A DNA stretch of 64,000 nucleotides from an uncultured Ruminococcus sp. (GCA_934435205.1 CAKSAK010000004.1:186001-250000); one strand, 5' to 3'. Counted from the stretch's first letter, positions 36,069 to 45,523 are shown. Translations and numbers: made by a program. Notes: generated by a model from the sequence alone, not told the origin.

Positions 36069-38147
36069 ATGGCAAGAGAATGTAAATTGCAGGATTACCG
36101 TAATATCGGTATCATGGCACACATCGACGCCGGCAAGACTACTACTACAGAGCGTATCCTGTTTTATACCGGTGTAAACTATAAGATCGGTGAAACACAC
36201 GACGGTGCATCTACAATGGACTGGATGGCACAGGAGAAGGAGAGAGGTATCACAATTACTTCTGCTGCTACTACTTGCTACTGGAAGGGTCACAGACTCA
36301 ACATTATAGATACTCCAGGCCACGTTGACTTTACAGTTGAGGTTGAGCGTTCACTTCGTGTACTCGACGGTTCTGTAACAGTTCTTTGTGCTAAGGGTGG
36401 TGTTGAGCCTCAGACTGAAACAGTTTGGAGACAGGCTGACAACTATCAGGTACCAAGAATGGTATATGTCAACAAGATGGATATCATGGGCGCAGACTTC
36501 TACAACGTTCTGCACATGCTTCATGACAGACTCCATTGTAATGCCGTTCCTATCCAGCTCCCTATCGGTGCTGAGGATGACTTCAAGGGTATCATCGACC
36601 TGCTCGAAATGAAAGCTTATGTATACTATGATGACCTTGGAAAGGATATCCGTCAGGAAGAGATCCCTGAGGACCTTAAGGAAAAGGCTGAGCAGTATCA
36701 CGCTGACCTTATCGAGCATCTTGCAGAAGTTGATGACGATCTCGCTGAGAAGTATTTCGCAGACGAGGAGATCACTATCGACGAGATGAAGAAGGTAATC
36801 AGAAAGAGTACTATCGCTAACACAATGGTACCTGTTACCTGCGGAACTTCATACAGAAACAAGGGCGTTCAGAAGCTTCTTGACGCTATTGTAGATTATA
36901 TGCCTTCACCTATCGACGTACCACACATCAAGGGTACTGACGTAAATACAGGTGAGGAAGTTGAGAGAATTTCAGGCGATGATCAGCCATTCGCTGCTCT
37001 CGCATTCAAGATCGCTACAGACCCATTCGTTGGTAAGCTCTGCTATTTCAGAGTTTATTCAGGTGTTCTGACAGCCGGTTCTACAGTTTATAACTCCACT
37101 AAGGACAAGGACGAGAGAATCGGAAGAATCGTTCAGATGCACTCTAACGCTAGAAAGGATATCGATACTATCTACGCTGGTGATATCGGTGCCGCTATCG
37201 GTCTGAAGAACACAACAACAGGTGACACTCTTTGTGATGAAGAGCACCCTGTACTTCTTGAGTCAATGGAATTCCCTGAGCCTGTTATCCAGCTCGCTAT
37301 CGAGCCTAAGACTAAGGCAGGTCAGGAAAAGATGGGTATCGCTCTTGCAAAGCTTGCTGAAGAGGACCCAACATTCAGAACTTATACTTCTGAGGAAACA
37401 GGTCAGACAATTATCGCCGGAATGGGCGAGCTGCACCTTGAGATCATCGTAGACAGACTTCTCCGTGAGTTCAAGGTAGAGGCTAATGTCGGCGCTCCTC
37501 AGGTTTCATATAAGGAAACGATCACTGCTCCTGCAAGCGTTGATTACAAGTACGCTAAGCAGTCAGGTGGTAAGGGTCAGTACGGTCACGTTAAGATCAA
37601 CGTTGAGCCAAACGAGTCCGGTAAGGGCTATGAGTTCATCAACAAGGTTGTCGGCGGTGCTATTCCTAAGGAATACATCCCTGCAGTTGACGCAGGTATC
37701 AAGGGCGCTATGGAGAATGGTGTTCTCGCAGGCTTCCAGGTAGTTGACGTTAAGGTCGAGCTGTACGATGGATCTTATCACGAAGTCGACTCTTCTGAAA
37801 TGGCATTTAAGATCGCCGGTTCTATGGCGTTCAAGGAGGCTATGAGAAAGGCTTCACCAATCATTCTTGAGCCTATCATGAAGGTTTGCGTTATCGCTCC
37901 TGATGATTATCTCGGAACAGTTATAGGCGACCTCAACTCCCGTCGTGGACAGATCCTCGGTCAGGAGCAGAGAACTGGTGCTGTTCAGGTAGACGCTCTC
38001 GTTCCACTGTCTGAAATGTTTGGTTACTCAAATGACCTGCGTTCTAAGACACAGGGTCGTGGACAGTACACAATGGAGCCTGACAGCTACATTCAGGTAC
38101 CAAAGTCTATTTCTGAGAAGATCATGGCTTCAAGAAACAAGGACTAA
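36069..38147 (+). CDS. fusA: Elongation factor G
   Basis: This 692-residue GTPase drives translocation. G1 reads AHIDAGKTTTTER, G3 DTPGHVDF with the catalytic His, and G4 NKMD. Domain IV has QSGGKGQYGH and the tip region is intact. AAAGGAGG lies before the ATG. It is the canonical copy; a divergent EF-G-like paralogue is at 18656-20737. Confidence 0.98.
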   Translation: MARECKLQDYRNIGIMAHIDAGKTTTTERILFYTGVNYKIGETHDGASTMDWMAQEKERGITITSAATTCYWKGHRLNIIDTPGHVDFTVEVERSLRVLDGSVTVLCAKGGVEPQTETVWRQADNYQVPRMVYVNKMDIMGADFYNVLHMLHDRLHCNAVPIQLPIGAEDDFKGIIDLLEMKAYVYYDDLGKDIRQEEIPEDLKEKAEQYHADLIEHLAEVDDDLAEKYFADEEITIDEMKKVIRKSTIANTMVPVTCGTSYRNKGVQKLLDAIVDYMPSPIDVPHIKGTDVNTGEEVERISGDDQPFAALAFKIATDPFVGKLCYFRVYSGVLTAGSTVYNSTKDKDERIGRIVQMHSNARKDIDTIYAGDIGAAIGLKNTTTGDTLCDEEHPVLLESMEFPEPVIQLAIEPKTKAGQEKMGIALAKLAEEDPTFRTYTSEETGQTIIAGMGELHLEIIVDRLLREFKVEANVGAPQVSYKETITAPASVDYKYAKQSGGKGQYGHVKINVEPNESGKGYEFINKVVGGAIPKEYIPAVDAGIKGAMENGVLAGFQVVDVKVELYDGSYHEVDSSEMAFKIAGSMAFKEAMRKASPIILEPIMKVCVIAPDDYLGTVIGDLNSRRGQILGQEQRTGAVQVDALVPLSEMFGYSNDLRSKTQGRGQYTMEPDSYIQVPKSISEKIMASRNKD

Positions 38148-38177
38148 TAAATTTGCGGAAAATTTTCTGTTTTTCTA

Positions 38178-38206
38178 TTGCAAATTTGCTTTTTATTTGA
38201 TATAAT
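38178..38206 (+). promoter_or_regulatory. Separate promoter for tuf
   Basis: TTGCAA (38178-38183), 17 bp, TATAAT (38201-38206), in the fusA-tuf spacer, allows tuf to be expressed apart from the str operon. Confidence 0.7.
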
Positions 38207-38260
38207 TATACTACGGTATGTTAAATCGGAAACTATTAAATTTTAAGGAGGAAAATTCCT

Positions 38261-39460
38261 ATGGCAAAGGCACATTTCGAAAGAACCAAACCACACGTTA
38301 ACATTGGTACAATCGGTCACGTTGACCACGGTAAGACAACTCTTACTGCTGCTATCACAAAGACTCTTGCTCTTGAAGGTCTTGCTGAGAAGAAGGATTA
38401 CAACAACATCGACTCAGCTCCAGAGGAGAGAGAGAGAGGAATTACAATCAACACAGCTCACGTTGAGTATGAGACAAAGAACCGTCACTATGCTCACGTT
38501 GACTGCCCAGGCCACGCTGACTATGTAAAGAACATGATCACTGGTGCTGCTCAGATGGACGGCGCTATCCTCGTAGTTGCTGCTTCTGATGGTCCTATGG
38601 CTCAGACAAGAGAGCACCTTCTCCTTGCTAGACAGGTAGGCGTTCCAGCTATCGTTGTTTTCATGAACAAGGCTGACCAGGTTGACGATGAAGAGCTTCT
38701 CGATCTCGTTGAGATGGATATCAGAGAGCTCCTCGACAAGTATGATTTCCCTGGCGACGACACTCCAATCATCAAGGGTTCAGCTCTTGCAGCTCTTGAA
38801 GCTCCAGACGATCTTTCAGATCCAGCTTACAAGCCAATCCTTGACCTTATGGACGCTGTTGACTCATTCATTCCAACACCAGACAGAAAGTCTGATCTCC
38901 CATTCCTGATGCCTGTTGAGGACGTATTCACAATCACAGGCCGTGGTACAGTTGCTACTGGTAGAGTTGAAAGAGGTCAGCTCAAGACTGGTGACGAAGT
39001 TGAGATCCTCGGACTTTCAACTGAGAGACCAAAGACTGTTGTAACAGGTATTGAGATGTTCAGAAAGATCCTTGACTACGCTGAGGCAGGCGATAACATC
39101 GGTGCACTTCTCCGTGGTATCCAGAGATCTGACATCCAGAGAGGCCAGGTTCTTTGTAAGCCAGGTTCCATTCACCCATACACAAAGTTCTCAGGTCAGG
39201 TTTACGTTCTGAAGAAGGAAGAGGGCGGCCGTCATACTCCATTCTTCAACAACTACAGACCACAGTTCTATTTCAGAACAACTGACGTTACAGGCGTTAT
39301 CACACTTCCTGCTGATAAGGAAATGTGCATGCCTGGCGATAACGTAGAGATGGACGTTGAGCTTATCACTCCAATCGCTATCGAAGAGGGACTTCGTTTC
39401 GCTATCCGTGAGGGTGGTAGAACAGTAGGTTCTGGCGTCGTTACAGCTGTTAGAGACTAA
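38261..39460 (+). CDS. tuf: Elongation factor Tu
   Basis: This 399-residue GTPase delivers aminoacyl-tRNA to the ribosome. G1 is GHVDHGKTT, G3 DCPGHADY, G4 NKAD. Domain II/III contain GRGTVATGRVERG and a C-terminal REGGRTVGSGVV. TAAGGAGG precedes the ATG. Codon use is strongly biased, as expected for an abundant protein. A terminator follows. Confidence 0.98.
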   Translation: MAKAHFERTKPHVNIGTIGHVDHGKTTLTAAITKTLALEGLAEKKDYNNIDSAPEERERGITINTAHVEYETKNRHYAHVDCPGHADYVKNMITGAAQMDGAILVVAASDGPMAQTREHLLLARQVGVPAIVVFMNKADQVDDEELLDLVEMDIRELLDKYDFPGDDTPIIKGSALAALEAPDDLSDPAYKPILDLMDAVDSFIPTPDRKSDLPFLMPVEDVFTITGRGTVATGRVERGQLKTGDEVEILGLSTERPKTVVTGIEMFRKILDYAEAGDNIGALLRGIQRSDIQRGQVLCKPGSIHPYTKFSGQVYVLKKEEGGRHTPFFNNYRPQFYFRTTDVTGVITLPADKEMCMPGDNVEMDVELITPIAIEEGLRFAIREGGRTVGSGVVTAVRD

Positions 39461-39477
39461 TTTTTAGTTTGCTATAT

Positions 39478-39513
39478 AAAGATCGGGTACAAAATGTATC
39501 CGATCTTTTTTTG
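39478..39513 (+). terminator. Terminator of tuf
   Basis: AAAGATCGG-G-TAC pairs with GTA-T-CCGATCTTT and is followed by TTTTT. Confidence 0.88.
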
Positions 39514-39556
39514 TCTTAAAATATTATGAATAATAAGTTAAATGATGTGCGCATGC

Positions 39557-39585
39557 TTTAAAAAAGTACGGCGATATGCTATAAT
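39557..39585 (+). promoter_or_regulatory. Probable promoter for the CPBP-tadA pair
   Basis: TTTAAA (39557-39562), 17 bp, TATAAT (39580-39585) with TGC in front (extended -10), 22 bp before the TTG start. Confidence 0.6.
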
Positions 39586-39606
39586 TAGTATATCGGGGGT
39601 GAGAAT

Positions 39607-40767
39607 TTGAACGATACAAATACTAAAGATTATATGATTGACGTTGCGCAGGATACAACTTATCAAAATCAGAGTGATGAATATAAGAAGTCGTTTGCAA
39701 AGTGGCGTTCAAATCCTCAGAATTCTTTTGGATTCCAGTTTATACATGATACAAGAGAACACTCATACATTGATGGCGAGGGTTTTGTGCCTCATAAGGC
39801 AGAGGTAGCAGAGAGGATCTCTATGCTAAAATGCTGTAGTTTGTTGGGCGTTTGTCTTGTGGTAATGCTTGCTATTGATTTTCTTAACTATTTTATAGTG
39901 AATAAATACATGCCGGATACAACTGGAGGATTTGTGTATTTCTCCCAAACGGATGGTGGATATAGCAGATATGGTGTTGGAATGACTTTTATTTTAGGTT
40001 TGTTGTTTACTGCAAAGTTTGTCATTCCTGGTCTTATTTTTAAGATCGTTACCAAGATCCCTAATAAAGTTGTTTTTGCAAATTCTAAGGGCTACGAAAA
40101 AATGCGTGGAACTGCTGTAGTAATAATGATGGTCATAATCGTTGTGGGCAGAGTTGGACAATATATCCTTAGTCTGCTGTTTTCATCTGTGCATTTAGAC
40201 GGGATATATTCTATTTTTGTATTCTCTGAAGATCCTGCTGTTGCTCTTGTTTCTTTTGCTTTCTTTGCAATCATTGTTCCTATAATGCAAGAGATAGTTT
40301 TTCGAGGCGTTTTTTTGCAGACTTTTCGTCAATTTGGCGACACCTTTGCTATTATGATCACTGCTGTTGTGAATGGTTTGTGCTACTATGATATTACATA
40401 TCTGCCTTTAGTTGTATGCTGTACTGCGGTTCTTGGGCTTTTTACTATACGAACAGGCTCGGTTTTTACTGCAATTTCAATGAGCATATGCGCCCACATC
40501 ACGAATTTTGTATTAAGTTACATTGTTCTCTATGATCTTCCTTATGCTAAAATAGCAGAAGTTATAATCTGTACAGTGATAGTTGGTGTATCACTTGTGA
40601 TGTACTCGAAGCTTACAAGCTTTGGTGACTGGACATTCAACATTGAGAATGACAATTCTTTTATGACGATGTCAAAGCGAGTTAAATCTTTCATTGCAAC
40701 TAACTCTATCGCAGTGTGGATAGCTGCAATTCTTGTGACCATGTTTGTGTGTGCGAGGATAATATGA
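39607..40767 (+). CDS. CPBP-family intramembrane metalloprotease (Abi-like)
   Basis: This 386-residue protein has a soluble N-terminal part (about 1-75) and about eight membrane helices. The CPBP motif region reads PIMQEIVFRGVF: the second Glu and the Arg of EExxxR are kept, but the first Glu is Gln. A later helix has CAHITNF, matching the histidine motif. Family members are prenyl-CAAX-protease-like and are often linked to bacteriocin self-immunity; no bacteriocin gene is seen nearby. The start is a TTG with GGGGGTG about 6 bp upstream. Its TGA overlaps the tadA ATG (ATGA). Confidence 0.8.
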   Translation: MNDTNTKDYMIDVAQDTTYQNQSDEYKKSFAKWRSNPQNSFGFQFIHDTREHSYIDGEGFVPHKAEVAERISMLKCCSLLGVCLVVMLAIDFLNYFIVNKYMPDTTGGFVYFSQTDGGYSRYGVGMTFILGLLFTAKFVIPGLIFKIVTKIPNKVVFANSKGYEKMRGTAVVIMMVIIVVGRVGQYILSLLFSSVHLDGIYSIFVFSEDPAVALVSFAFFAIIVPIMQEIVFRGVFLQTFRQFGDTFAIMITAVVNGLCYYDITYLPLVVCCTAVLGLFTIRTGSVFTAISMSICAHITNFVLSYIVLYDLPYAKIAEVIICTVIVGVSLVMYSKLTSFGDWTFNIENDNSFMTMSKRVKSFIATNSIAVWIAAILVTMFVCARII

Positions 40768-41237
40768 CGAGAGATGAGCTTTACATGAAAAAGGCGTTGG
40801 AGCTTGCGGAAATTGCTGCAGAGCAGGGGGAAGTACCTGTGGGTGCGATAGTTGTGAAGCGTTCCAGCGGTGAAATAATCGGCAGGGGATTCAATCGTCG
40901 TGAGTATGGTCGTTCCCCTTTGACTCATGCTGAGCTTGTGGCTATCGAGGAAGCGAGTCGAAATCTTGGCGGCTGGCGGCTTATGGGTTGTGAGCTTTTT
41001 GTTACACTTGAGCCTTGTCCTATGTGTACGGGTGCGATAATAAATTCTCGAATTGAGCGTGTGGTTTTTGGTGCGTATGACAAAAAGGCTGGTTCTTGTG
41101 GGTCGGTGGTCAATCTTTTTGAGCTTCCTTATAATCACAAACCTCTTTGCACAGGCGGTGTACTGCAAGAGCAGTGTGCAGATACGCTGACGGAATTTTT
41201 CAAAAAACTAAGACGCAAAAAAAACCTCTCCGAATAG
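40764..41237 (+). CDS. tadA: tRNA-specific adenosine deaminase
   Basis: This 157-residue zinc deaminase converts the wobble adenosine of tRNA-Arg(ACG) to inosine. The zinc and proton-shuttle motifs are present: THAELVAI (HAE, about residue 56) and PCPMCTGAI. The ATG at 40764 overlaps the stop of the protease gene, which implies coupled translation. In many Firmicutes tadA lies next to ffs-dnaX-ybaB-recR; here it faces that cluster tail-to-tail. Confidence 0.95.
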   Translation: MTRDELYMKKALELAEIAAEQGEVPVGAIVVKRSSGEIIGRGFNRREYGRSPLTHAELVAIEEASRNLGGWRLMGCELFVTLEPCPMCTGAIINSRIERVVFGAYDKKAGSCGSVVNLFELPYNHKPLCTGGVLQEQCADTLTEFFKKLRRKKNLSE

Positions 41238-41252
41238 TTCGGGGAGGTTTTC
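41219..41252. terminator. Bidirectional terminator between tadA and recR
   Basis: AACCTC-T-CCGAA pairs with TTCGG-G-GAGGTT; T-runs lie on both strands. The left arm overlaps the last tadA codons. Confidence 0.8.
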
Positions 41253-41253
41253 C

Positions 41254-41856
41254 TTATATTTCGTTTCGATTTTCCAAAGCCTTGTAAAGCGTCACTTCAT
41301 CAGCATATTCAAGCACTCCGCCAACGGGCAGACCGAACGCCAAACGTGTGACCTTTACACCAAGTGGTTTCAGCAGCCTTGAAATGTAAATCGCCGTAGC
41401 TTCGCCATTAACTGTAGGATTAGTAGCCATAATGACTTCTTTAACATTCTCAGGCTCTATCCTCGCAAGCAGTTCTTTTATTTTAAGCTTGTCAGGGGAA
41501 ATGTCGTCCATAGGGGAGAGAAGTCCATGCAAAACATGGTAAACGCCTTTGTACTCCTTAGTACGCTCGAAAGCGGCTATATCCTTTGGGTCTTCTACTA
41601 CGCAGACTGTTGTGTGGTCACGTCTTGGGTCGGCGCAGATAGGACACTTTGGCTTGTCAGTAAAGTTCTGGCAAACACTGCAAAAATGAACGCTTTTGTG
41701 GGCATTGGTGATAGCCGCTGCAAAAGCCGAAGCTTCCTCATTTGTCATGGACATAACGTAGTAGGCAAGGCGCTGTGCGGACTTCATGCCGATACCAGGG
41801 AGCTTTGCAAATTGCTCTGCCAGAAGTACCAAAGGCAGTGCGTTTGACTCAGCCAT
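41254..41856 (-). CDS. recR: Recombination protein RecR
   Basis: This 200-residue protein acts with RecF and RecO in loading RecA at gaps. It has an N-terminal helix-hairpin-helix (LPGIGMKSAQRLAYY), a C4 zinc finger (CSVCQNFTDKPKCPIC), and a Toprim domain beginning VCVVEDPKDIAAFE. The ATG overlaps the ybaB stop by one base (TAATG). Synteny dnaX-ybaB-recR is classical. Confidence 0.97.
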   Translation of the reverse strand: MAESNALPLVLLAEQFAKLPGIGMKSAQRLAYYVMSMTNEEASAFAAAITNAHKSVHFCSVCQNFTDKPKCPICADPRRDHTTVCVVEDPKDIAAFERTKEYKGVYHVLHGLLSPMDDISPDKLKIKELLARIEPENVKEVIMATNPTVNGEATAIYISRLLKPLGVKVTRLAFGLPVGGVLEYADEVTLYKALENRNEI

Positions 41857-42206
41857 TAAAACAGACCTGGGAATGATACTCCGCCTGTGAGCTTCTGCAT
41901 TTCAGTGTCGCTTACTTCGTCGAGGTTAGCAACAGCCTGATTGAAAGCTGCCATAACGAGGTCCTGAAGTGTTTCAACGTCCTCTGGATCAACTACCTCA
42001 GGCTTGATATCAAGCTTAAGGACATTTCTCTTGCCGTTGATAGTTACCTCAACAACTCCGCCGCCTGCTGTACCTGTGAACTCTCTCTGCTCAAGATCTG
42101 CCTGGAGAGCTGTGATCTCGTCCTGCATTTTCTGAGCCTGCTTGAGCATCTGATTCATGTTATTGGAAGGACCCTTGCCCATTCCCTGTGGAAGTCTTGC
42201 TTTCAT
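41856..42206 (-). CDS. YbaB/EbfC nucleoid-associated protein
   Basis: This 116-residue protein matches the YbaB/EbfC family: a Gln/Met-rich N-terminal helix (MNQMLKQAQKMQDEI), the core GTAGGGVVEVTINGK, and LVMAAFNQA. The homodimer binds DNA without clear sequence specificity. AAGGAG lies 8 bp before the ATG. It is located between dnaX and recR, as in most bacteria. Confidence 0.95.
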   Translation of the reverse strand: MKARLPQGMGKGPSNNMNQMLKQAQKMQDEITALQADLEQREFTGTAGGGVVEVTINGKRNVLKLDIKPEVVDPEDVETLQDLVMAAFNQAVANLDEVSDTEMQKLTGGVSFPGLF

Positions 42207-42230
42207 TTTAAAAACTCCTTATATTCAAAA

Positions 42231-43841
42231 TTATTTTTTTATATCAACTTCAATATCAAGTTTTTTCGCTTTGTCAAGCAGCTGATTTATAGGATTTTCC
42301 GTATCCTCAGGTGCGACATTTTTGGCGGATTTGACTTTGATAGTGAAGTTTTGTCCGAAATTATTTTTCAGTATCTCATTAAGCACCGTAGCGTCACTGC
42401 TTGCTTTGAACTTTTTGAGATAAAAGTCATTGTGTACTATCATAAGCAACACATTCTGACACATATAAGCCTTTGAATTGACTAAGAAACAGCCTATTGC
42501 AGGATTTGTCTGCTTGACCTGCTCCACAATGTTGTCCCATGTCTGCACAAGCTTGAAGTCGCTTGCTTTCATTTTCTTGAAATCTGGGTCAAAAGGCTTT
42601 GGCGGTGGAGCTTGTTCTTGCTGAGCTGGTGTAGCGATCTGCGGCTGAGTCTGCAAAACGGCACCATTTTTTAGAGCATTCTCAAGCTGAGTTATTCTAT
42701 TTAGAAGCACTGTGACCTCGGCATTGCCTGATACAGCCTGCACAGATGCACCTGCTTTTTGAGCAGCTCCGCACAGCTTTATGATACACATTTCAAGCTC
42801 TATACGCTTTGAAGTGCTTTTTGCAAAACGCTCGCTGCACTCCTGCAAAGTATTTATATCTCCGAGTATCTCATCAAGCTTCATGCGCTCTGCAAGGGCT
42901 TTAAGTCTTTCATACTCGTCAGGCAGGCAGGTTATAAGATCCTTGTTGTTGTCGATAGTTTTGATTATCATGACATTTCTCATCTGAGCGAGCAGTTCAC
43001 CTGCCAAGACTTTCAGATCTTTTGACATATCATAAAGCTTGTCAACGACCCTAAGTGCGCCTGCGGCGTCCTTTTCTGCTATCTTTTCGAGAATATCAAA
43101 AAGATAATCACGTCCTGCAATGCCGGAAGCTGAGGAAACAACGTCAAGGGTGATGTCATTTTCATAGGCAACGCACTGGTCTAAAAGTGAAAGTGCGTCA
43201 CGCATACCACCGTCAGAAAGCCTTGCTATCATGCCTGCGGCATCTTCGTGGAGAGTAAAGCCCTCCTGAGAAGCAATGTACATAAGCCTTGAAACGATAT
43301 CCTCGTTTCTTATCCTGTGAAAGTCGAAATGCTGACATCTCGAAACAATAGTCGCAGGAACTTTATGTATCTCCGTGGTGGCAAGAATGAACTTGACATG
43401 CGGAGGAGGTTCTTCCATAGTTTTCAGCAGGGCATTGAATGCGCCTGTGGAAAGCATATGCACCTCGTCTATGATATACACCTTATATTTACATCTTTCA
43501 GGAGTATAGACAACGCCTTCACGCAACTCTCTGATATCGTCTACTTTAGAGTTTGAAGCGGCGTCTATCTCGATAATGTCGGAAAGAGTGCCATTGTCGG
43601 CATCTTTGCATATCTCACATTCAAGGCACGGCTCACCGTCATGTGGATCAAGGCAGTTGATAGCCTTTGCAAAAATTCTTGCACAGGTGGTCTTTCCAGT
43701 ACCTCTCGAGCCTGTGAAAAGATAGGCATGAGCGGTCTTGCCGCTTTTTATCTGATTTTTGAGAGTAGTTGTAATATGTGGCTGTGAAACAACATCATCA
43801 AATGACATTGGACGCCATTTTCTGTACAATGCCTGATACAA
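42231..43841 (-). CDS. dnaX: DNA polymerase III subunits gamma/tau
   Basis: This 536-residue clamp-loader ATPase has Walker A GSRGTGKT (about 44-51), a four-cysteine zinc module (CLDPHDGEPCLECEIC), Walker B DEVHMLS and the SRC motif. A Pro/Gln linker (about 385-410) leads to a tau-type C-terminal domain. The start is set to a TTG at 43841, giving YQALYRKWRP, with GGAGTGAG upstream. A longer reading would run back into the SRP RNA gene. It is followed by ybaB and recR. Confidence 0.95.
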   Translation of the reverse strand: MYQALYRKWRPMSFDDVVSQPHITTTLKNQIKSGKTAHAYLFTGSRGTGKTTCARIFAKAINCLDPHDGEPCLECEICKDADNGTLSDIIEIDAASNSKVDDIRELREGVVYTPERCKYKVYIIDEVHMLSTGAFNALLKTMEEPPPHVKFILATTEIHKVPATIVSRCQHFDFHRIRNEDIVSRLMYIASQEGFTLHEDAAGMIARLSDGGMRDALSLLDQCVAYENDITLDVVSSASGIAGRDYLFDILEKIAEKDAAGALRVVDKLYDMSKDLKVLAGELLAQMRNVMIIKTIDNNKDLITCLPDEYERLKALAERMKLDEILGDINTLQECSERFAKSTSKRIELEMCIIKLCGAAQKAGASVQAVSGNAEVTVLLNRITQLENALKNGAVLQTQPQIATPAQQEQAPPPKPFDPDFKKMKASDFKLVQTWDNIVEQVKQTNPAIGCFLVNSKAYMCQNVLLMIVHNDFYLKKFKASSDATVLNEILKNNFGQNFTIKVKSAKNVAPEDTENPINQLLDKAKKLDIEVDIKK

Positions 43842-43874
43842 AACTCTCACTCCAATCAAGAAAATAAAAAAATC

Positions 43875-44003
43875 AATCCGACATATGGGCGTGCGGGCGG
43901 AACTGTGACACACGAAACAAACCGCTTAATGCTGCTCGGTTCCCCGCCTGACATGGTTCACAGCGTTTCATTGCACAGGACCCGCACACCTATATCTCGG
44001 ATT
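43875..44003 (-). ncRNA. ffs: Signal recognition particle RNA (small bacterial type)
   Basis: On the minus strand the apical region reads GTCAGGCGGGGAACCGAGCA then GCATTAAGCGG, the SRP54-binding loop and helix 8. Outer ends pair (AATCCGAGATATAGG..., 44003 downward, with ...CATATGTCGGATT at 43875), and GATTTTTTTATT follows as terminator (43861-43874). Location just before dnaX is the common Firmicutes arrangement. Mature ends may be a few bases inside these limits. Confidence 0.93.
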
Positions 44004-44053
44004 GATGAGGAACAATAACTGAATCATATCAATCTAACTTTTGTTACCTTACT

Positions 44054-44082
44054 ATTATAACATACTTCCAATGAAATTTCAA
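44054..44082 (-). promoter_or_regulatory. SigA-type promoter for ffs (and dnaX-ybaB-recR by read-through)
   Basis: On the minus strand TTGAAA (44082-44077), 17 bp, TATAAT (44059-44054). No separate promoter is seen for dnaX. Confidence 0.75.
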
Positions 44083-44177
44083 GTGTTTTTGAAAAAAAGT
44101 TATAAAAAAGGCAAAGAACATCAACGCCGCTGAACAAAGCTGGACAGCGGCGAATATTATGGATTTGTAAGATTTAA

Positions 44178-45056
44178 TCAGGTGGCAATAATGAAATTCA
44201 GCTTGCCGAACGGATAGTTCACTGGGATACAGAATGCAGTGCCTGACAGGACAAGCTCACCATTTTCCAAAAATTCCTGCGGTGTGAGTGTAAGCTCAAC
44301 GCCATGCTCGTTTGACTCATTTACAACGAACAGACCATCGTTTACGTTCAGAAACTCGCCTGCTGTAGCGTTTACAAAGTCATCGACCTCCGTGAAGCTC
44401 TCTTTGGCAAATCTCTCAGCGAAAGCCATATACGTCTTTGAATCTGCGGCAATGCAAGCCTCAGCGTTATATTTTCCATTTATTTTTTGGATAACGATAT
44501 GTTCTGCTGCAAAATTCTTTATAACTGACGCTTCCATAGGAGTGAAATCGTCACCGATAAATCTGATAAGATTTTTGAAAAGCAAGGTAACATAATCAGT
44601 ACAGATACGAGCGTTTTCATCATTGTCAAAATGATAGAACTCATTGATAAGGTTATGTAGAGTTTCTGTTTGATTGTCTGAAATATCGTCAGTTATCTGA
44701 TTTTCAGTCTTATAGTCTTTAAGTGCCTTTTCAAACTCAGCATTGGTAAGAGCACCGTTATTAACAAGAGTCTGACCAAGGAGCAGGTAATCTGTAGGCT
44801 GCTGAGCGAGAAGCTTTTCAACGTCGTCAGCGGTAACATAGCCAAGCTCCACGGCAAGGTCGCCAAAACGTTTATCAACACTCTGCTGAGTGATATTGAC
44901 GTGCTCCACCTGCTCGGCTGTCATAAGACCAGCGTTTATAGCGAGAACGCCAAGGCGAAGTCTTGTATGCTTTTTAGCCTCGAAAGCCTGAGTAAGATCC
45001 TCGGCGGTGCATAGCTTATGGTTAAAGAGGTAGCCGCCAAAAAATTGTGCAAACAT
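44178..45056 (-). CDS. CheX-like phosphatase-domain protein with N-terminal MshEN-like repeats
   Basis: This 292-residue protein has two MshEN/GSPII-E-N-like helical repeats (about 10-60 and 65-115; motif LRLGVLAINAGLMTAEQV and LLLGQTLVNNGALT). A linker is followed by a CheX/CheC-like domain (about 145-292) in which the E-x-x-N signature appears as GEFLNVNDGLF. CheX/CheC proteins dephosphorylate CheY. MshEN domains can bind c-di-GMP, but the binding residues are not clearly conserved here. It starts immediately after the stop of the CheY-like gene, so the two are a pair. Confidence 0.68.
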   Translation of the reverse strand: MFAQFFGGYLFNHKLCTAEDLTQAFEAKKHTRLRLGVLAINAGLMTAEQVEHVNITQQSVDKRFGDLAVELGYVTADDVEKLLAQQPTDYLLLGQTLVNNGALTNAEFEKALKDYKTENQITDDISDNQTETLHNLINEFYHFDNDENARICTDYVTLLFKNLIRFIGDDFTPMEASVIKNFAAEHIVIQKINGKYNAEACIAADSKTYMAFAERFAKESFTEVDDFVNATAGEFLNVNDGLFVVNESNEHGVELTLTPQEFLENGELVLSGTAFCIPVNYPFGKLNFIIAT

Positions 45057-45437
45057 TTACAGTACCCCCTTTGCAACGTTCTCAAGGACTTTAAGAGCGT
45101 CATTATCAGCTATAGGCTTCTGCAAAAAGTCAACAGCGCCTGACTTGAGAGCGTCCTTCAAATGGCTCTGAGTACCAACAGAAGAAGCCATTATCACCTT
45201 AGCGTCAGGGTCTTCTGCAACTATCTGTTTGAGGGCTTCAAGACCTGTTACTTTTGGCATGATGATATCCATAAACACCACGTCAGGCTTGAACTCCTTA
45301 TATTTGCTAACAGCCTCCTCGCCGTCGGCTGCCTCATAAACTGCTTTTACTCCGAATCCGGAAATGGACATACTGAGCTTTTTGCGTGCGAACATTGAGT
45401 CGTCGCATATAAGCACTGTCATTTCATTTATATTCAC
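45057..45437 (-). CDS. CheY-like single-domain response regulator
   Basis: This 126-residue receiver domain has the acidic pocket ICDDS (about 10-14), phosphorylatable Asp in FMDIIMP (about 57), the Ser in MASS, and KP (about 106). No output domain is present, so it probably acts by binding a partner, as CheY does. It is translated ahead of the CheX-like gene with adjoining stop and start. The start is GTG with GGAGGG 7 bp upstream. The other che genes are not in the window. Confidence 0.92.
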   Translation of the reverse strand: MNINEMTVLICDDSMFARKKLSMSISGFGVKAVYEAADGEEAVSKYKEFKPDVVFMDIIMPKVTGLEALKQIVAEDPDAKVIMASSVGTQSHLKDALKSGAVDFLQKPIADNDALKVLENVAKGVL

Positions 45438-45523
45438 GGTAGATCCCTCCTAATGATTTTGCGGCAGCCTGTCCGTAATTGCCGATGTCGGAAAGGATTT
45501 GCTCCTCAGCTGCCTTGAATTTT

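Noticed and set aside
43842..43913. Longer dnaX start at 43913
   Set aside because: The extension would overlap the SRP RNA terminator and stem, and the added residues do not match DnaX.
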